Below are positions 22,399 through 36,059 of a stretch of 64,000 nucleotides of DNA, one piece after another. The stretch's first letter is position 1. The number at the start of each line of letters is the position of its first letter. Below the pieces are notes generated by a model, which worked only from the letters and a program-made list of their open reading frames with translations, did not search any database and was not told the DNA's origin. The position numbers were made by a program, and so were the translations under genes. This DNA is from Camellia lanceoleosa (taxonomy: Eukaryota > Streptophyta > Magnoliopsida > Ericales > Theaceae): the NCBI GenBank assembly GCA_025200525.1, contig CM045767.1, positions 117,736,021 to 117,800,020 on the forward strand, given 5' to 3'.

Positions 22399-25300
22399 TG
22401 TTAGAATAGTTGAAAGAAATATGGAAAATGTGTTTCTATATTATATTGAATGAATTGAATACAATAGGAGAGCCTATATTTATAGGCTGAATACAAACCT
22501 AGATAAGTATAGAAGGAGATAGAGATAGAGAGAGAGAGATAGAGATAAGCTACTATATCTACAATATAAGGAGATAAGTATAAATCTAAATCTAATCTAA
22601 ATCTAAATCTAATATATACATTAACAACCCCCCTCAAACTCAAGGTGGGCAAGCATCAACCAACTTAAGTTTGGAAACGAGATTAATGAAACGACTAGGA
22701 GGATGAGCCTTAGTGAAAATATCAGCAGGTTGATTAGTAGAAAAAATAGGGAGAAGACGAACAGTGCCACGTGTAACATGCTGTCGAATAAAATGATAAT
22801 CAATCTTAATATGTTTGGTGCGATCATGGAAGACATCATTGTGAGCAATCTGAATGGCACTCTGATTGTCACAATAGAGAGAGGTGGCACCAGGGAAAGA
22901 AACACCCATATCAGCAAAGAGTCAACGAAGCCATAAAAGTTCCTAAGTAGTGTCAGCAAGAGCGCGGTATTCAGCTTCAGTACTAGAGCGAGTAATGAAG
23001 GACTGTTTCTTGCTGCGCTAAGTAAGAAAAGAATCTCCTAAAAAGAAACAAAAACCCATGGTGGAGCATCGATCAGTAGGATCCCCAGCCCAATCAGTAT
23101 CAGAAAAGGCACAAAGCTCAAGATAAGAGTGAGCAGAGTAGTGGAGTCCATGGAACATAATGCCTTTAAGGTAGCGAAGTATGCAAAGTAGAGCAGTGTA
23201 ATAAGGGGTGTAGAAAGCCAACATGTACTAACTAACAAGATGGATAACATAGGCAATGTCAGGAGGAGTCACAGTGAAATAGACAAGACTACCGACCAGC
23301 CAGCAATAAAGAGTAGCATTAGAGAGAAGATCCTCGTCTAGAGGAGTGAGACAAGTCTGAGGATCAACGGGAGTAAATGTAGTCTTGCAATTGGTAAGAC
23401 CAGTATATGCCAGAAGATCGGATGCATATTTGGCTTGTGACAAATAATAACTAGTGAAATCATGAGAGATTTCAAGCCTTAAAAAATAATTAAGAGTACT
23501 AAGGTCCTTCATCTCAAACTGACGATTGAGAAATTGTTTGCAGCTAAGAATACCAGCAGCATCATCACTAGTGATAATCATATCATCCACGTAAAGAAAA
23601 AGAAGAGTGGTGCCATGAGGAGTGGTCCGAACAAATGGAGCGGGGTCATATGAGCTAGAGGTGAAACCAAAGTCATGAATGGTGGAACTAAATTTTGCAA
23701 ACCAAGCTTGTGGGGCTCGCTTGAGACCATAGAGAACACGCTGTAGTTTGCAAACCTCATGAGCAGGATAAGTAGACCCAGAGGGAGGTTGTATGTAGAC
23801 TTCCTCAAGAAGATCACCATTAAGGAAAGCATTTTTGACATCCATCTGAAAAAGATCCCAGTGGCGAGCAGCAGCAACAGTAAGTAAGCTACGCACAGAG
23901 GTAAGCCGAGCAACCGGAGCGAAAGTTTCCTCATAATCAATGCCATATTCTTGGGTGCAGCCCTTTGCAATAAAACGAGCTTTGTAGCGTTCAATAGAGC
24001 CATCAGAATGGATCTTGATTTTTTATACCCATCTGCAGCCAATTGTAGTCTTTCTAGGAAGAAGATCAATAACATCCCAAGTGAAAGTTTTGTCTAAAGC
24101 CTGTAATTCATCAGTCATAGCTTGCTGCCAAAGAGGATTAGTACAAGCCTCATGATATGAGGCAAGTTCATAAGTAAACAAGGTAGTAAACCCGACAATA
24201 TAATCAGGAAGATGAACAGGTGGTCGAGTTACCCAATATAGACGACTGGTGGGAGGAGGATCTGGTAGGGTGATAGGAGACTCAACGAGACCATCAGAAG
24301 GAGCAGTCAGGAGAAGATCAGGTGTAGGCAAAGGCGTCTCTAGAAATGAGGAACCTGCATCAAAGGCATTAAAGAAGAGATCGATAAAAGGATTAATAAA
24401 CAGAATAGAAGAAGAAGATGATGATAAGTGGTACGAGGATAACAATAAAAACATTTTATGCTCCTAGAAAGCCACATGACGAGAGACACAAAGACGTTTA
24501 GAGATAGCATCCCAGCAACAATAGCCTTTATGTTCAATTCCATACCTAAGAAAGCAACAAAGATAAGAACGGGGTTCAAGTTTGGTGTGTTCATGAGGTT
24601 GGAGGAAAACAAAGCATGTAGACCCAAAAACTCGAAGATTTGTGTATGAAGGACTAGTGCCATGTAAACGTGCATAAGGAGTTTGGGTATGGATAGTAGG
24701 AATGGGAACACAATTGATAGTGTAAACAGCAATAAGAGCAGCTTTTCCCAAAAAATATTCAAGACACGAGGAAGAGATAAGAAAGGCTCGAGTAGTGTCA
24801 AGAATATGCCTATGCTTCTGTTCAGCATGGCCATTTTGTTGGAACATGCCAGTACAGAAACGATGAGGCTGAGTACTGTGACGCTAAAGAAATTAGAGAA
24901 AATCAAGATCCATGTACTCCATAGCATTATTAGATCGAGAAATTTTAATGATTTTAGAAAATTGGGTTTGGACCATGCTTGTAAAGTTGTAATAAAGTTG
25001 TTTGAGTTCTGATCGACTTTTCATGAGAAACAACCATGTAAAACGTGAAAAATCATCAACAAAGACAACAAAGTAACGTTATCCCCCCATAGTGGTAGTA
25101 GGTAATGGTTTCCAAATATCAGAATGGATAAGATCAAATGGTGTATGAGAAACAAAAGTACTTGCATTAAATGATAAAGCAGATTGTTTTGCAAGTTGAC
25201 AAGATTAACAATCCAAAGTATCGAGAATGACATGACCTAACTGACTAGTAGAAACTAAAGATTTTAAACAATTAATAGAAATATGTCCTAAACGACAATA

Positions 25301-27693
25301 TCAAATATTAAAAGGAGACATGCTAGAAGCAGATGTAGAAGCAGCTATCGAGGTGGAGTCTGGAACATGAAGATGAATGAGCTCATAGAGACGTCTATGC
25401 TTACGACTGATCCCAAGAGTCTGTTCCATCTGAAGGTCCTGTACCAAACAACCATTAGTAGAAAATGTGACAGTTAGACCAAGTTCACATAATTGACTAA
25501 TAGAAATAAGATTTAAAGTGATAGCAGGAATAAGATAAACATTTGATAAGAATAGATGAGAGGTGGAAATAGAACCAATATGACTTACAGACATAAAAGA
25601 ACTATCAATGGTATGAATGGAGGAAATATGAGGAGAAGTAGAAATAGAGTAGAACTAGAAGTCATATGATTGCAACATACTGAGTCAAAATACCAAGGAG
25701 ATGTACCTGAAGTCACAGACAGAGCAGTAGAGGGAAGTTTACCAAAGATGGTGAGAAACTGTTTGAACATGGCTTCAACATCAGTTTAGGAAAAGACAGG
25801 AGCAACTAGATCTAAAGGCTCAGAAAATTCCTCAGAGGCAGCAGCAGCAGTATGATGAGTAGACAAAGATCTAGACTGATTCCCAGGACGTTATGAACGA
25901 CCTCGTGATGTAGCCCCATGAGTAGTAAATGTGCGGTCTGGATTGCGAAAACAATCTTCCTGTAGATGACTAGGACTAATCTTGTTGCAGTATCGATAGG
26001 ATCTGACAGGGCAATGAAGCAGAAGATGAGTAGAAAGAAGGCCCCGATTCTGACAATAATTGTAAGTAGTGGGCTGCTGGGTGGTTGGTGCAAAGGAACT
26101 TAGTGATTGGGGAGTAACAAGAATTGTATCTACATTATGAGCCTTCAAAGGGCCAAAACGAGTTTCCTTAGATAATAACTCAGAAATAGCCTGCTCAAGA
26201 GTGGGCAATGGAGTATGATGAAGCATAGATGCATGCACAGGCTCAAACTGGGTAGTAAGAGCCATAAGAAACTGAACTAATCGTTGGTGATTACGATACT
26301 AAGTGAATAAAGTAGCATATTCAATATGAGGCTAGGCAGGTTCAGAGAGAACAAGCTAGTCCCAAACAGAATATATCTGAGAGAGGAAATCATTAACAGA
26401 CTAACCAGGCTCTTGACATAGGCGATGAAGTTGACTTTGATGATGATACTAATGAGCAAGACCAGTAGTTTGATAATGTTCTGTCAAAAAATCTCAAATG
26501 TCTTTGGTAGGAGTAATCACGGAGTCAAGTTGAAAACAACCAAATTGTAAACTGATAGAGGTAACAGAAGTATTCTGAAGCCAAGTGATGATCTGGTAAT
26601 TCTTACTGTCCCAGTCCTCTAAACGGTCTGCATATGTGGCAGTTGTTTCATGAACCTCTTTCATTGGTTGAACCATATCCCCAGTGATAATGCGCCAAAG
26701 TTTCTACCCTTTCAGAAAATCGGACATGGCTTGGGCCCATAACACATAGTTGGAGCTGTCAAGGATAATAGAGATTGGATGAGAAGCATCATGACGATCC
26801 ATAACGGTGGTTTAGTGAAGTAAAATAGAGAAAAACAGTGCTATGGGGAAAAAAATTAGCAAAATAGAGCATACTAGTGAGTCCGGAAGGTCGAAAATAG
26901 CTAGGAAAGAGGTCTGGTGTGCAGAGATGATGTCAGCAGGGGCGTGGCTCACGTTAGCAGGAGGGTGCGCGACGCACGATAGTAGCAGAGGCGTCACTAG
27001 ATGCACTGCGCACGTTAGCAGAAGGATACGCGGCATACGATAGCAGAAGGCGTGCAGCGTACTGTAGTGCTGATGCGCTTAAGGCCGACGTTAGCGATGA
27101 CAGAAGCAAAGGAACACGCTCATAACAAACGTGTGGCGTGTGATCCTCTGGTAACCGATGCATGGTAATGCGTATAGAGACTGGTGGCATCGTGAATGAT
27201 ACGTCTAGCACTAAGTGGCGCGTCTATGCTTGTTTTGGAGCGTGGTTGGTGGCTTTGGAATCGTCTGGAAGAGACGAATATGATGGTGTTGCAGGTTTGT
27301 GATTACGACCACTGGAATCGTCTGAAAATAACAATAAAGCAGTGCGGGAACAAAGATAATAAAGTGTATGGGCAATAGAATGAATGTTGTAGTGCCACTG
27401 TGTACGGGACTAAGCGTGCGCACACAAAAAAAGAAAAAAAAGAAAAAAAAAGGGCTATAAGTGTAGAACCTAAAGTTCTGATACCATGTTAGAATAATTG
27501 AAAGAAATATGAAAAATGTGTATCTGTATTATATTGAATGAATTGAATACAATAGAAGAGCCTGTATTTATAGGCTAAATACAAACGTAGATAAGTATAG
27601 AAGGAGATAGAAATAGAGAAAGATAGAGATAAGCTACTATATCTACAATATAAGGAAATAAGTATAAATCTAAATCTAATATATACATTAACA
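22399..27693 (-). mobile_element. Full-length Ty1/copia retrotransposon, coding-dead
   Basis: LTRs at 22399-22626 (228 bp) and 27487-27693 (207 bp) are close copies with TGTTAGAATA and ACATTAACA termini. A perfect 5-bp target duplication ATCAC flanks the element (22394-22398, 27694-27698). The primer site TGGTATCAGAAC (complement of 27475-27486) abuts the right LTR and a purine tract on the minus strand abuts the left LTR, so it reads right to left. The 21-bp LTR length difference is mostly extra TAAATCTAATC units in the left copy. It inserted 54 bp from the edge of the gypsy LTR. Confidence 0.95.
22640..26802 (-). pseudogene. Copia gag-pol remnant of the 22.4-27.7 kb element
   Basis: Gag starts at 26802 (ILDSSNYVLWAQAMSDFLKG, then an in-frame stop). 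Later minus-strand pieces: gag zinc-knuckle region 26265-25891; protease region 25770-25585 (SPWYFDSVCCNHMTSSS, where the usual DSG is altered to DSV); integrase pieces 25594-24464; RT 23896-23228 (QMDVKNAFLNGDL, LYGLKRAPQAWF, the catalytic LYVDDMIITSDD); RNase H 22909-22640 (YCDNQSAIQIAHNDVFHDR, FTKAHPP). Many stops and frame changes separate them, so no polyprotein can be made. Confidence 0.9.
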
Positions 27694-27698
27694 ATCAC

Positions 27699-28630
27699 GA
27701 TGAGTGTATTTAGAGAATAATTATTCAATCTTCAAAAACACATCACAAAAAAGTCTACAGACTCATCATTATTCACCTAGAAAATCAAAATTGTGAATCG
27801 GTGATTAAGTGGTTGAGATTAATTTATATAATGTAAAATTTATATTAGAGTGTGGTGAAAATTAATTTCTAAATAATTTTTAAATTGATAAAGATATATT
27901 TATAATATTACTTATTTTTCAATCTTTCAAAAACATTTACGTGGTTGTTTTTGATGTATCAGGAAAAAAATTACGTGATGATATGTTGAATCATCAACAA
28001 ATAGCTACGTAATTACTAAGAGTTTCGATTCAGACCACTAATACACAATTTTTAAAAATAGCTCTAATTGCGTGGCAATGCAAGAAAAAGGAAAGAAAAA
28101 AAAGACCAAACTATCACATCAGTAGTGGGATCTACATGATGCCACATCATTAGCGGTGTATTAATGGTGTTGAATTAGTGATCTTAAATATTTTTCAATT
28201 ACTAAAGGTGTTTAGGGATTAGTCTGATTTTAGAGTAAATTAAAAATCAAACTAGTCTATATGAACCATTAAACCCATATAATTGAACTAGAATCGAATC
28301 ATAAAAATTGATTTAATTTAATTTGATTTGATTATACAATTTGAAAAATTTTATATAATAAGAAATACGAGACATATATATTTTATAACAATAAATATAC
28401 TAATAACAATTAATTTAACTAAATTATTTAAACTTTGTAAATTTTACAATCAAAATTAGTTTTGAAATCTTATTAATATCTTTTATATACTTGCAGTTTA
28501 ATTGATTTTGAAATTGAAAATAGAACTGAAGTTAAATCGTTTCAAACTGGATGGGTTCGATTTCTTAGTTGCGTAGCCAAAAAAAAAAAATTGAAAAGAA
28601 AATATAGAATAAAATGGGTTTAATTTTTCT
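27699..28630. other. AT-rich intergenic stretch
   Basis: No coding signal, repeat ends or RNA gene were recognised. The composition is uniform AT-rich with short A and T runs. Confidence 0.6.
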
Positions 28631-29035
28631 CAAGTTGTCATTTTAACTTGAGAGAACATTTAGATTTGATAGGCCTATTTTGAAATCAATTTTAATGATC
28701 CGAATCATTCACTTTGTTGGATTCATTGAATAACATATTCATGTAAAAAATCAAGATAATTGAATATCGGTAGCTATATATTTGAATCATATTTGTTTTA
28801 AAAAAATAAACAACAAATATAATTTCAAAGATAACCATCTATTTTTTGTAATATAAATTTCATTCAAACATATAACTATTGATGTGCAATTATTTTAATT
28901 TTTTATATAAATATTCTACTCAACAAGTCCTAAAAAGTGAACAATTTAGATTATTAAAATGAGACATATGGTGGGGATTCATAAATTTCTCAAGTTCTCT
29001 CATGTTGAGATACTAACATAAGAGGAGCCCAACCT
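28631..29035. mobile_element. Dispersed foldback MITE, copy 2
   Basis: The ends are inverted (AACTTGAGAGAACATTT on the left; AACATGAGAGAACTTGAG read from the right), and the segment matches 7123-7513 in order and content, including ATTCATGTAAAAAATCAA and an AACATATAACTATTGATG block. The right flank ends GCCCAACCT as in copy 1 (GTCCAACCT). Confidence 0.65.
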
Positions 29036-29620
29036 AAAAAGAATATGAAAAATGATTCATTCACTGAATTTGACTTTGCCCAAATCGCTCAAATTTGTTG
29101 TATATATCGATTGACAGTCCGAACTACTATCCAAATGACTAGTGTAACCTTTGCCAACTATAATTGTTATTCTTATCAACTGCGACTATCAGGGACGAAG
29201 CTATATAGGGTTCAGAGAGGGCTTGTGTCCCCCTTAATTTTTGGAAATTATACTTTTACCTCTAATTAGAAAAAAAAAAATTCATCTAACTCCCTTAAAA
29301 TTCTAAAATATTTATCAAAATATTTTTATCTCATTTTTCTTTCTTCTTTCTTTTTAATAAATTCCTTATAATTTATCAATATAAACGTTTAGTTTTATAG
29401 TTAATGTCACTAAAAATGAATGGTGTGTCATGAATCAAAATGTTAACTCCGCTAACTATAACTCTTATTACCGAATGACCAATCAAAAAACTAATATATG
29501 CCAATTTAAATTATTCGAACAAGTTAAAATTTAGTGGACATAGCATTACTTAAAAGAATATCATCACTCAAAAAATTCATAGTTCAAATGACTTAAAACA
29601 CACAAAACGATATCATTTAA
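29036..29620. other. AT-rich intergenic stretch with a possible DNA-transposon end
   Basis: At 29189 CAGGGACGAAGCTATATAGG followed by GGGCTTGTGTCCCCCTTAA resembles the end of a common plant element type (CAGGGGCGGAGCCA-like). No partner end was found. The rest is AT-rich without features. Confidence 0.35.
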
Positions 29621-30683
29621 TGTTGGATATCTTTCTCTACGAGAATATGTAATTTACAGAATATCAAAACCAGATAAACAGAATAATAAACAGTAACAGA
29701 TCATGTAGATTTTCCCTTAACAGAATAATAAAAAAAAAACACAGAACTTACAACTTTCTTGGAAAACAAACTTAGAACAAACTTGTGATTGAGGCCAGTG
29801 TATGGACACTGTGTCTTTAAGACAGAAATTCGTCCTCTCCTAGGTGCTCGAGAATAGCGGACGTCCTGCCTCCAGGATACAACAATCACCCCAAACAAAT
29901 GAAACACTTCGTATTTGTTTGTACAGCGAACCAGGCTGTGTATATTCGAACTCCCACAAGATGCAAAAAATGAAGAATGTATATAGCAGTGATTAAGAGA
30001 GGTCTGAATACGGGAATCATATATATATATATTCTGGAATGAAAGATTGCTATATATAAAGGCAAACCAAAGGTTAATTCCTAATGCATAAAGTCATAAG
30101 ACGAAGAGACGCAACTGGTCGAAAATGCTAGAAGGAAAATAACCGAAAATTTTGAATTCAAAATTTCGGTATTTGAATGTTTCCCGCAGAAATTTATTTG
30201 AATAAATTCAAATAATTTTGGAGCAAAAATAAAGGACGGGTTAGACCCAAACCCACACCCGCGCCCGTCCCGACCCGGCCGGACGGACGGCGGCGGCGGC
30301 GCGCGCGTGTGGTGATGGTTTTGGGTTTGTCCATAACTCCTCCTCCTACAAAACTTGGGTACCCCTTGGGGCCCAACCCAAGGTCTCCACCTTAGAGCTT
30401 ATAAACACTTTGAAACTCTTCTATGTTTCCTATGTGGGACAAAGTTTAAGATACCAATTCAAAGTAACCACACAAAACATTTTCCATGTTTATGAGGCTA
30501 ACTTCGGTATCAATTTCTCATTCACTCGTAAATGGTTTCAACCACCCGAGTATATATTCTTGTTCACCACATGGCAAGGAACGTATTGCCACTCGGACCC
30601 ACCCAAACCGAGGTGTGAGTCCTACATTAATTAAAGCTCAAAGTTACCGGAATTTAATGGTTATAAACCATTTTTCTCTAACA
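29621..30683 (-). repeat. 3' LTR of the young copia element
   Basis: Left-hand copy in window coordinates. It differs from the other LTR mainly at 30025-30038, 30077-30106 and about 30262-30305, the last being a C/G-rich stretch (CGCGCCCGTCCCG, then CGG and GCGC repeats). Elsewhere the copies look base-for-base alike apart from homopolymer length near 29730. Confidence 0.9.
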
Positions 30684-31259
30684 ATCCCCCACATGAATGA
30701 AATTGAAAACGAATATGCAACAACATGCAGACACTGAGAGTACAAAACTGAAAATATCCTGCAAAGGATAGGTAGCTTTTGGCTTTGAACCTTCCCTTGT
30801 GAAAGACGATCGGGTTTACTGGCTGATTAGTGAACATGATGTCTTGAACTATTCTCGCCATAGGTGTAAACCGAGACAATAAATCTATCACAGCTTTTAT
30901 TTCCGTACACAAACCGGTTCTATCGGTTGTGCCCATTTTGGCTGGACAATACCGGTTTTCTGAGTGCTCTAGAGAATTGACCTTTTACCAATTCTCATTG
31001 AACCGCCCGTTCACACTCATATAGGTGATTTTCATTAAGAGTATTCGCTATACCCACTTGGATTTCCAAGATATGAATATCATTAAAAGCAAAAGCTTAA
31101 CTTTGATTAGCTTGCAGACATCACTATGTCATCATAGGAAAGGGTAGGAAAATTTTTCCCTTAGTGATACTAATGAGTCACACATAATTCGGTTGTCCCT
31201 TTGAACCTAGATTTTGGGATCTCCAGTCAGCTAGGTTGGGTTGCCATTAAGGCGACTCT

Positions 31260-34200
31260 TTAGTTAAAAGGCTTTAAGCCCATTCCCCTCGATGATCTTA
31301 AAACTTGCTCTCTGGTCAAACCTTTGGTTAACGGATCCGCGATATTATCTTTTGACCTTATGTACTCAATGGAGATCACTCCATTTGAGAGCAGTTGCCT
31401 AACAGTATTATGTCTACGTCGAATATGACGAGACTTACCGTTATACATATTATTTTGTGCTCTCGCCATTGCTGCTTGACTATCGCAATGAATGCAAATG
31501 GCTGGCACAGGTTTTGGCCACATTGGGATATCCTCTAGAAATTGACGAAGCCACTCTCCTTCTTCACCTGCTTTATCTAAAGCAATAAATTCGGATTCCA
31601 TTGTGGACCTTGCAATGCATGTCTGTTTGGATGACTTCCATGAGACTGCTGCACCTCCTAAGGTAAAAACATAACCACTAGTAGACTTAGAGTCTTTAGT
31701 GTCTGAGATCCAATTAGCGTCACTATAACCTTCTAAAACTGCTGGATATCTCATATAGTTCAGTCCATAGTTTCGAGTATACTTTAGATATCTAAGTACC
31801 CTAACTATTGCTGTCCAGTGGTCTGCTCCTGGATTGCTAGTATACCTGCTTAATCTGCTAACTGCATATGCTAAATCTGGACGAGTGCAGTTCATGAGGT
31901 ACATTAAGCTTCCGATGATTCGGGAGTATTCTACTTGTGATACACCTTCACCCACATTCTTCATCAAATGAAGATTAGCATCTATAGGGGTCTTAGCGAG
32001 ACGATCGTCATGCTTGTTAAATTTCTCAAGTATTTTATCAACATAATGTCCTTGAGACAAGGTATATCCTTCAGATGTCTTTGTAATTTTTATTCCAAGT
32101 ATAACATCTGCTATCCCCATATCTTTCATGTCAAACTTAGAATTCAACATTTTCTTGGTAGCTTTGATCATTTCATTATTACTACCAAGAATGAGCATAT
32201 CATCTACATATAGGCAAACAATGACATATCCCTTTTCTGTGTTTCTCACATAAACACATTTATCACATTCATTAATTTTAAATCCATTTGACATCATTAC
32301 ATTGTCAAATTTTTCATGCCATTGTTTGGGTGCTTGTTTTAGACCGTAAAGAGACTTCACAAGTTTGCACACTTTTTTCTCTTGCCCTGGAACCACAAAC
32401 CCTTCTGGTTGTTCCATGTAAATTTCCTCATTCAGATCGCCATTCAAGAATGCAGTCTTAACATCCATTTGATGGATCTCAAGATTATTCAAAGCTGCAA
32501 TAGCTATTAACATTCGAATTGACGTTATTCTTGTTACAGGTGAGTAAGTATCAAAATAATCTACTCTTTCAGTTTGCCTGTAACCTTTAACTACAAGTCT
32601 TGCCTTGTATTTATCAATTGAACCATCCGGCTTCATCTTCCTTTTAAAAATCCACTTGTAACCAAGAGGCTTACAGCCTGGTGGAAGATCCACCAATTCC
32701 CATGTATGATTTTGCAGGATTGATTCAATTTCACTATTGATAGCTTCTTTCCAGGAAGGAGCTTCAGGAGTAGACATTGCTTCTTTGAAAGTTCGAGGCT
32801 CCTCTTCCAGTAAGTATGTTAAGAAATCAGGACCAAAAGATTTTTCTGTCCTAGCTCTTTTACTACGTCTGGGTTCCTCCTCGACTTTTTCCTCTAGGTT
32901 TTCCTCAACTTGCCTTTGATCATTGTCAAAAGCAGTATCATATGTCCTTTTAGGCTCTTGCGTCAATTTACAAGGAAACACATTTTCAAAAAATGATGCA
33001 TTCCTAGACTCGATAATTGTATTGACATGGATCTCTGTGTTCTCACTTTTATGTACTAAAAACCGATAGGCACTACTGTTGTTTGCATATCCTATGAAAA
33101 TACAATCAACAGTCTTGGGTCCAATTTTAACCCTTTTTGGTTCTGGTACTGCCACTTTAGCCAAACACCCCCACACTTTCAAATATTTGTAGGAAGGCTT
33201 TTGACCTTTCCACAATTCATAGGGTGTTTTATGAGACTTCTTATGTGGAATTTTATTGAGAATATAATTAGCGGAAAGAATAGCTTCCCCCCACAAGTTC
33301 TGAGGTAACCCTGAACTTATTAACATGGCATTCATCATATCTTTTAAAGTACGATTTTTCCGTTCAGCAACTCCATTTTGCTGAGGTGTATAAGGTGCAG
33401 TGGTTTGATGTATTATCCCGAATTGTGAACATAAGTCACCAAATGGTGCTTCATATTCACCACCTCTATCACTCCTTATAGCCTTTATTTTCTTGCCAAG
33501 TTGATTCTCAACCTCAGCCTTAAATTCTATGAATTTTTCTAAGGCTTCATCTTTGCTTCGCAACAAGTATACATAGCAGTACCGAGTGCTATCATCAATA
33601 AAGGTGATGAAATATTTTTTCCCTCCTCGTGTTTGAACAAATTTCAAATCACATATATCACTATGGATTAGATCCAGAGGTTCAGTATTTCTTTCAATTG
33701 ACTTAAAAGATGCCTTAGTCAATTTTGATTCAACACATACTTCACACTTATGATTTGCATCAATATGAAATTTAGGTAAATATTCTAAGTTAATTAATCT
33801 ACGCAAGGTACCATAATTAACATGTCCTAATCTACCATGCCACATATATAAAGACTCAACAAAGTAAGCAGAAGATGTGTTATTCTTATTAGAAATAGGA
33901 ACCACTGTCATTACATTTAGTTTAAAGAGTCCATCGCTCAAGTACCCTTTCCCCACATACACCCCATTTTTAGTGAGTACAAATTTGTCAGATTCAAACA
34001 CAAGGCGAAACCCGTTCTTGCTCAGCAATGATCCAGATACCAGGTTCTTTCGAATTTCTGGTACATGCAGCACTTCTTTCAAAGTAAGCTCTTTGCCTGA
34101 TGTCATCTTGAGTACTACTTGTCCCTTGCCTTCAACCTTAGAGGTAGAAGAATTGCCCATATAAAGTTGTTCCTCGTTTTCCACCAGCTGATATGTGGAG

Positions 34201-34373
34201 AACATCTTTTTGTCAGAGCAAATGTGACGTGTAGCACCTGTGTCCACCCACCATGTTTTGGGGTTGCTTACCAAATTCACTTCAGACACCATTCCGGACA
34301 CATGTAATCCCGAAATCATTGCACAAAGATTTTCCTCCTCTGTTATGTTGGCTTGAGCAGGTTTCTTCTTCAT
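31260..34373 (-). CDS. Copia pol polyprotein (protease, integrase, RT, RNase H), 1037 codons, uninterrupted
   Basis: Domains in order: aspartic protease [12 protein letters not shown] (catalytic DTG at about 44-46); GAG-pre-integrase with WHGRLGHV near 177 and a C-x2-C after it; integrase core with FIDDSTRY and DRGGEY (near 300); chromodomain-free copia integrase tail; RT with [13 protein letters not shown] (about 635) and catalytic YVDDMLIL (about 721-728); RNase H with GYSDANW (about 878) and [12 protein letters not shown] (about 959); end [16 protein letters not shown]. Length fits pol of Tork-like copia elements, where it is normally fused to gag; here the fusion is broken upstream, so the protein would need its own start. 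The region between its stop (31260) and the left LTR has no gene. Confidence 0.93.
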   Translation of the reverse strand: MKKKPAQANITEEENLCAMISGLHVSGMVSEVNLVSNPKTWWVDTGATRHICSDKKMFSTYQLVENEEQLYMGNSSTSKVEGKGQVVLKMTSGKELTLKEVLHVPEIRKNLVSGSLLSKNGFRLVFESDKFVLTKNGVYVGKGYLSDGLFKLNVMTVVPISNKNNTSSAYFVESLYMWHGRLGHVNYGTLRRLINLEYLPKFHIDANHKCEVCVESKLTKASFKSIERNTEPLDLIHSDICDLKFVQTRGGKKYFITFIDDSTRYCYVYLLRSKDEALEKFIEFKAEVENQLGKKIKAIRSDRGGEYEAPFGDLCSQFGIIHQTTAPYTPQQNGVAERKNRTLKDMMNAMLISSGLPQNLWGEAILSANYILNKIPHKKSHKTPYELWKGQKPSYKYLKVWGCLAKVAVPEPKRVKIGPKTVDCIFIGYANNSSAYRFLVHKSENTEIHVNTIIESRNASFFENVFPCKLTQEPKRTYDTAFDNDQRQVEENLEEKVEEEPRRSKRARTEKSFGPDFLTYLLEEEPRTFKEAMSTPEAPSWKEAINSEIESILQNHTWELVDLPPGCKPLGYKWIFKRKMKPDGSIDKYKARLVVKGYRQTERVDYFDTYSPVTRITSIRMLIAIAALNNLEIHQMDVKTAFLNGDLNEEIYMEQPEGFVVPGQEKKVCKLVKSLYGLKQAPKQWHEKFDNVMMSNGFKINECDKCVYVRNTEKGYVIVCLYVDDMLILGSNNEMIKATKKMLNSKFDMKDMGIADVILGIKITKTSEGYTLSQGHYVDKILEKFNKHDDRLAKTPIDANLHLMKNVGEGVSQVEYSRIIGSLMYLMNCTRPDLAYAVSRLSRYTSNPGADHWTAIVRVLRYLKYTRNYGLNYMRYPAVLEGYSDANWISDTKDSKSTSGYVFTLGGAAVSWKSSKQTCIARSTMESEFIALDKAGEEGEWLRQFLEDIPMWPKPVPAICIHCDSQAAMARAQNNMYNGKSRHIRRRHNTVRQLLSNGVISIEYIRSKDNIADPLTKGLTREQVLRSSRGMGLKPFN

Positions 34374-34399
34374 GGTTCGTTGAGTCCGACGCTTGTAAC

Positions 34400-35271
34400 A
34401 ATCTTTGTACGATGTCCTTGCTTGTTACACACATAGCATTTGCTGTGAAATTTTGAATCTCACTAGTCTTTGAACGAGCTACGCTTTTGAACTCTCGCAG
34501 ATACTTCCTCTTCTTATTGTTGTGCTTAGGCTTCGCCACCACATTAGCCTTCGCCTCCATCGACACGCCCACTTTTCTTTTCGGACCCACGATTGTCTTC
34601 TTCAATCCTCAACCGAACAATCAAGTCCTCGGTGACATCTCTTTGCGTTTGTGCTTTAAATAATTCTTGAAATCCTTCCAAGACGGTAATTTTTCAATCA
34701 TAAATTTGCTACGAAAAGACTCACTCGAGACATACCTTGCATGAATTTCATGCAAGATAAGTTGTAGATCTTGGACTTGACTGATCACCGTCTTGGAATC
34801 CACCATCTTAAAATCCAGGAAGCGGCCAACAACAAATTTCTTTGTTCCTGCATCTTCCGTCTTATATTTGTGATCCAAGGAATCCCACAACATTTTTGCT
34901 GTCTTGATTGGACTATACACATTGTAAAGTGTGTTGTCCAATCCATTGAGGATATAGTTCCTGCAGAGAAAGTCTGCATGTTTCCATGCATCTACTGCAG
35001 CGACAACTTGCGCATCACTCTCATCTTCTTTCAGAGTTGGCGCATCTTCTCGTAAAAACCTTGCCAAATTCAGGGTGGTTAAATAAAATAACATCTTTTG
35101 TTGCCACCTTTTAAAATCGGTACCACTGAATTTTTCAGGTTTTTCCCCATGGTTCACTGGAACATGTCCATGACCCGGGCCATGAGTCAGAGTTGGAGTA
35201 ACAACCGGAATAGAAACCGCCGGTGGAGGCACGATGGGATTAGGAGTAACAACAGTACCCTCAGTTGCCAT
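34400..35271 (-). pseudogene. Frameshifted gag of the young copia
   Basis: The likely start is the ATG at 35271 (MATEGTVVTPNP), not an upstream in-frame codon, because the related element at 46807 starts similarly. The gag core is clear (VNHGEKPEKFSGTDFKRW; LDNTLYNVYSPIKTAKMLWD; KTEDAGTKKFVVGRFLDFK). The frame is lost near 34.65 kb just after [11 protein letters not shown] by a single-base change in length. It is lost again inside the CCHC zinc-knuckle region near 34.42 kb, so the last cysteine of the knuckle is out of frame with the first three ligands. Two breaks make gag non-functional although pol downstream is clean. Confidence 0.85.
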
Positions 35272-36041
35272 TTTTCTGATTAATAAAATTAAACAGAAAT
35301 TTATCTTCCAATAGAATAAATAATCTAACAAAATTCTAGAACAAAATATTCTATAGAAAAATAAACAACTAAATAAATATGAGGAGAACAAGAATATAAA
35401 ACCCTTTGTAAAATTAAACAAAATAAACAGTATAAACTAAATCAAACTAACAAACTGTTTTAAGAGAATCAAATTCAATAGACCAAATTAATTATCTTAT
35501 CAAATTAATCAATTAAAATGACCAACAGTTTATAAGACTAAATAAAACAATAAATTAATGAGTCAAACTGTGTAACCAATTTGAACCAGAAATTAATTGA
35601 CACAATGTGCTATATGTAGGAAAACAAAAAAAAACAGTATACAATTAATCAACACACATGGCATGTGAAAACTACCAGGGCTTAAAAGAATAAAATATTT
35701 TATTCAATAAGAAGTGCAAAATATGAATATTTTATTATTCAAAAGAATTTTATTCACATCAGAAGTTCTGTCAAACCAGAAAATGATCAAACCAGAATTT
35801 TAATTAAAACCAGGGCATGTGAACATGTTCTACAACAGCAGTGCATGTGATAAAATACTACGACACTTATAAATTAAACTATCAACATATTATCATGCAC
35901 CAGACGAATCTACACACAGACAACTTTTATAATTCTGTCTGGGATATAAACACACAATCTGCAAATTAGTTTTTTTATTTTGAAACGAAGACCATTAATA
36001 CAGGATTTACAAATGTAAAACAGTAATCAACGTAGTATATA
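35272..36041 (-). other. 5' leader of the young copia element
   Basis: About 770 nt of A-rich sequence between primer-site position and gag ATG, without an open frame of note. CTGTCTGG and CAGAAATTTCTG-like words recur. Confidence 0.6.
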
Positions 36042-36059
36042 GAATTTCTGTCTTAAACT
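36042..36059 (-). promoter_or_regulatory. Primer-site position of the young copia: LTR-complementary 16-mer, not tRNA-Met
   Basis: Reading the minus strand from the 5' LTR end there is a 2-nt spacer (AG) and then TTTAAGACAGAAATTC. The usual plant copia site TGGTATCAGAGC is absent here. This 16-mer is exactly complementary to a segment of the element's own LTR (36258-36273 and 29816-29831). The related element at 45.2 kb has the same 2-nt spacer and a decayed but still largely LTR-complementary sequence at 46490-46503. Confidence 0.7.

Noticed and set aside
30661..30936. 91-codon minus-strand frame after copia pol
   Set aside because: It is in the 3' non-coding part of the copia element and ends in the LTR; no known domain.
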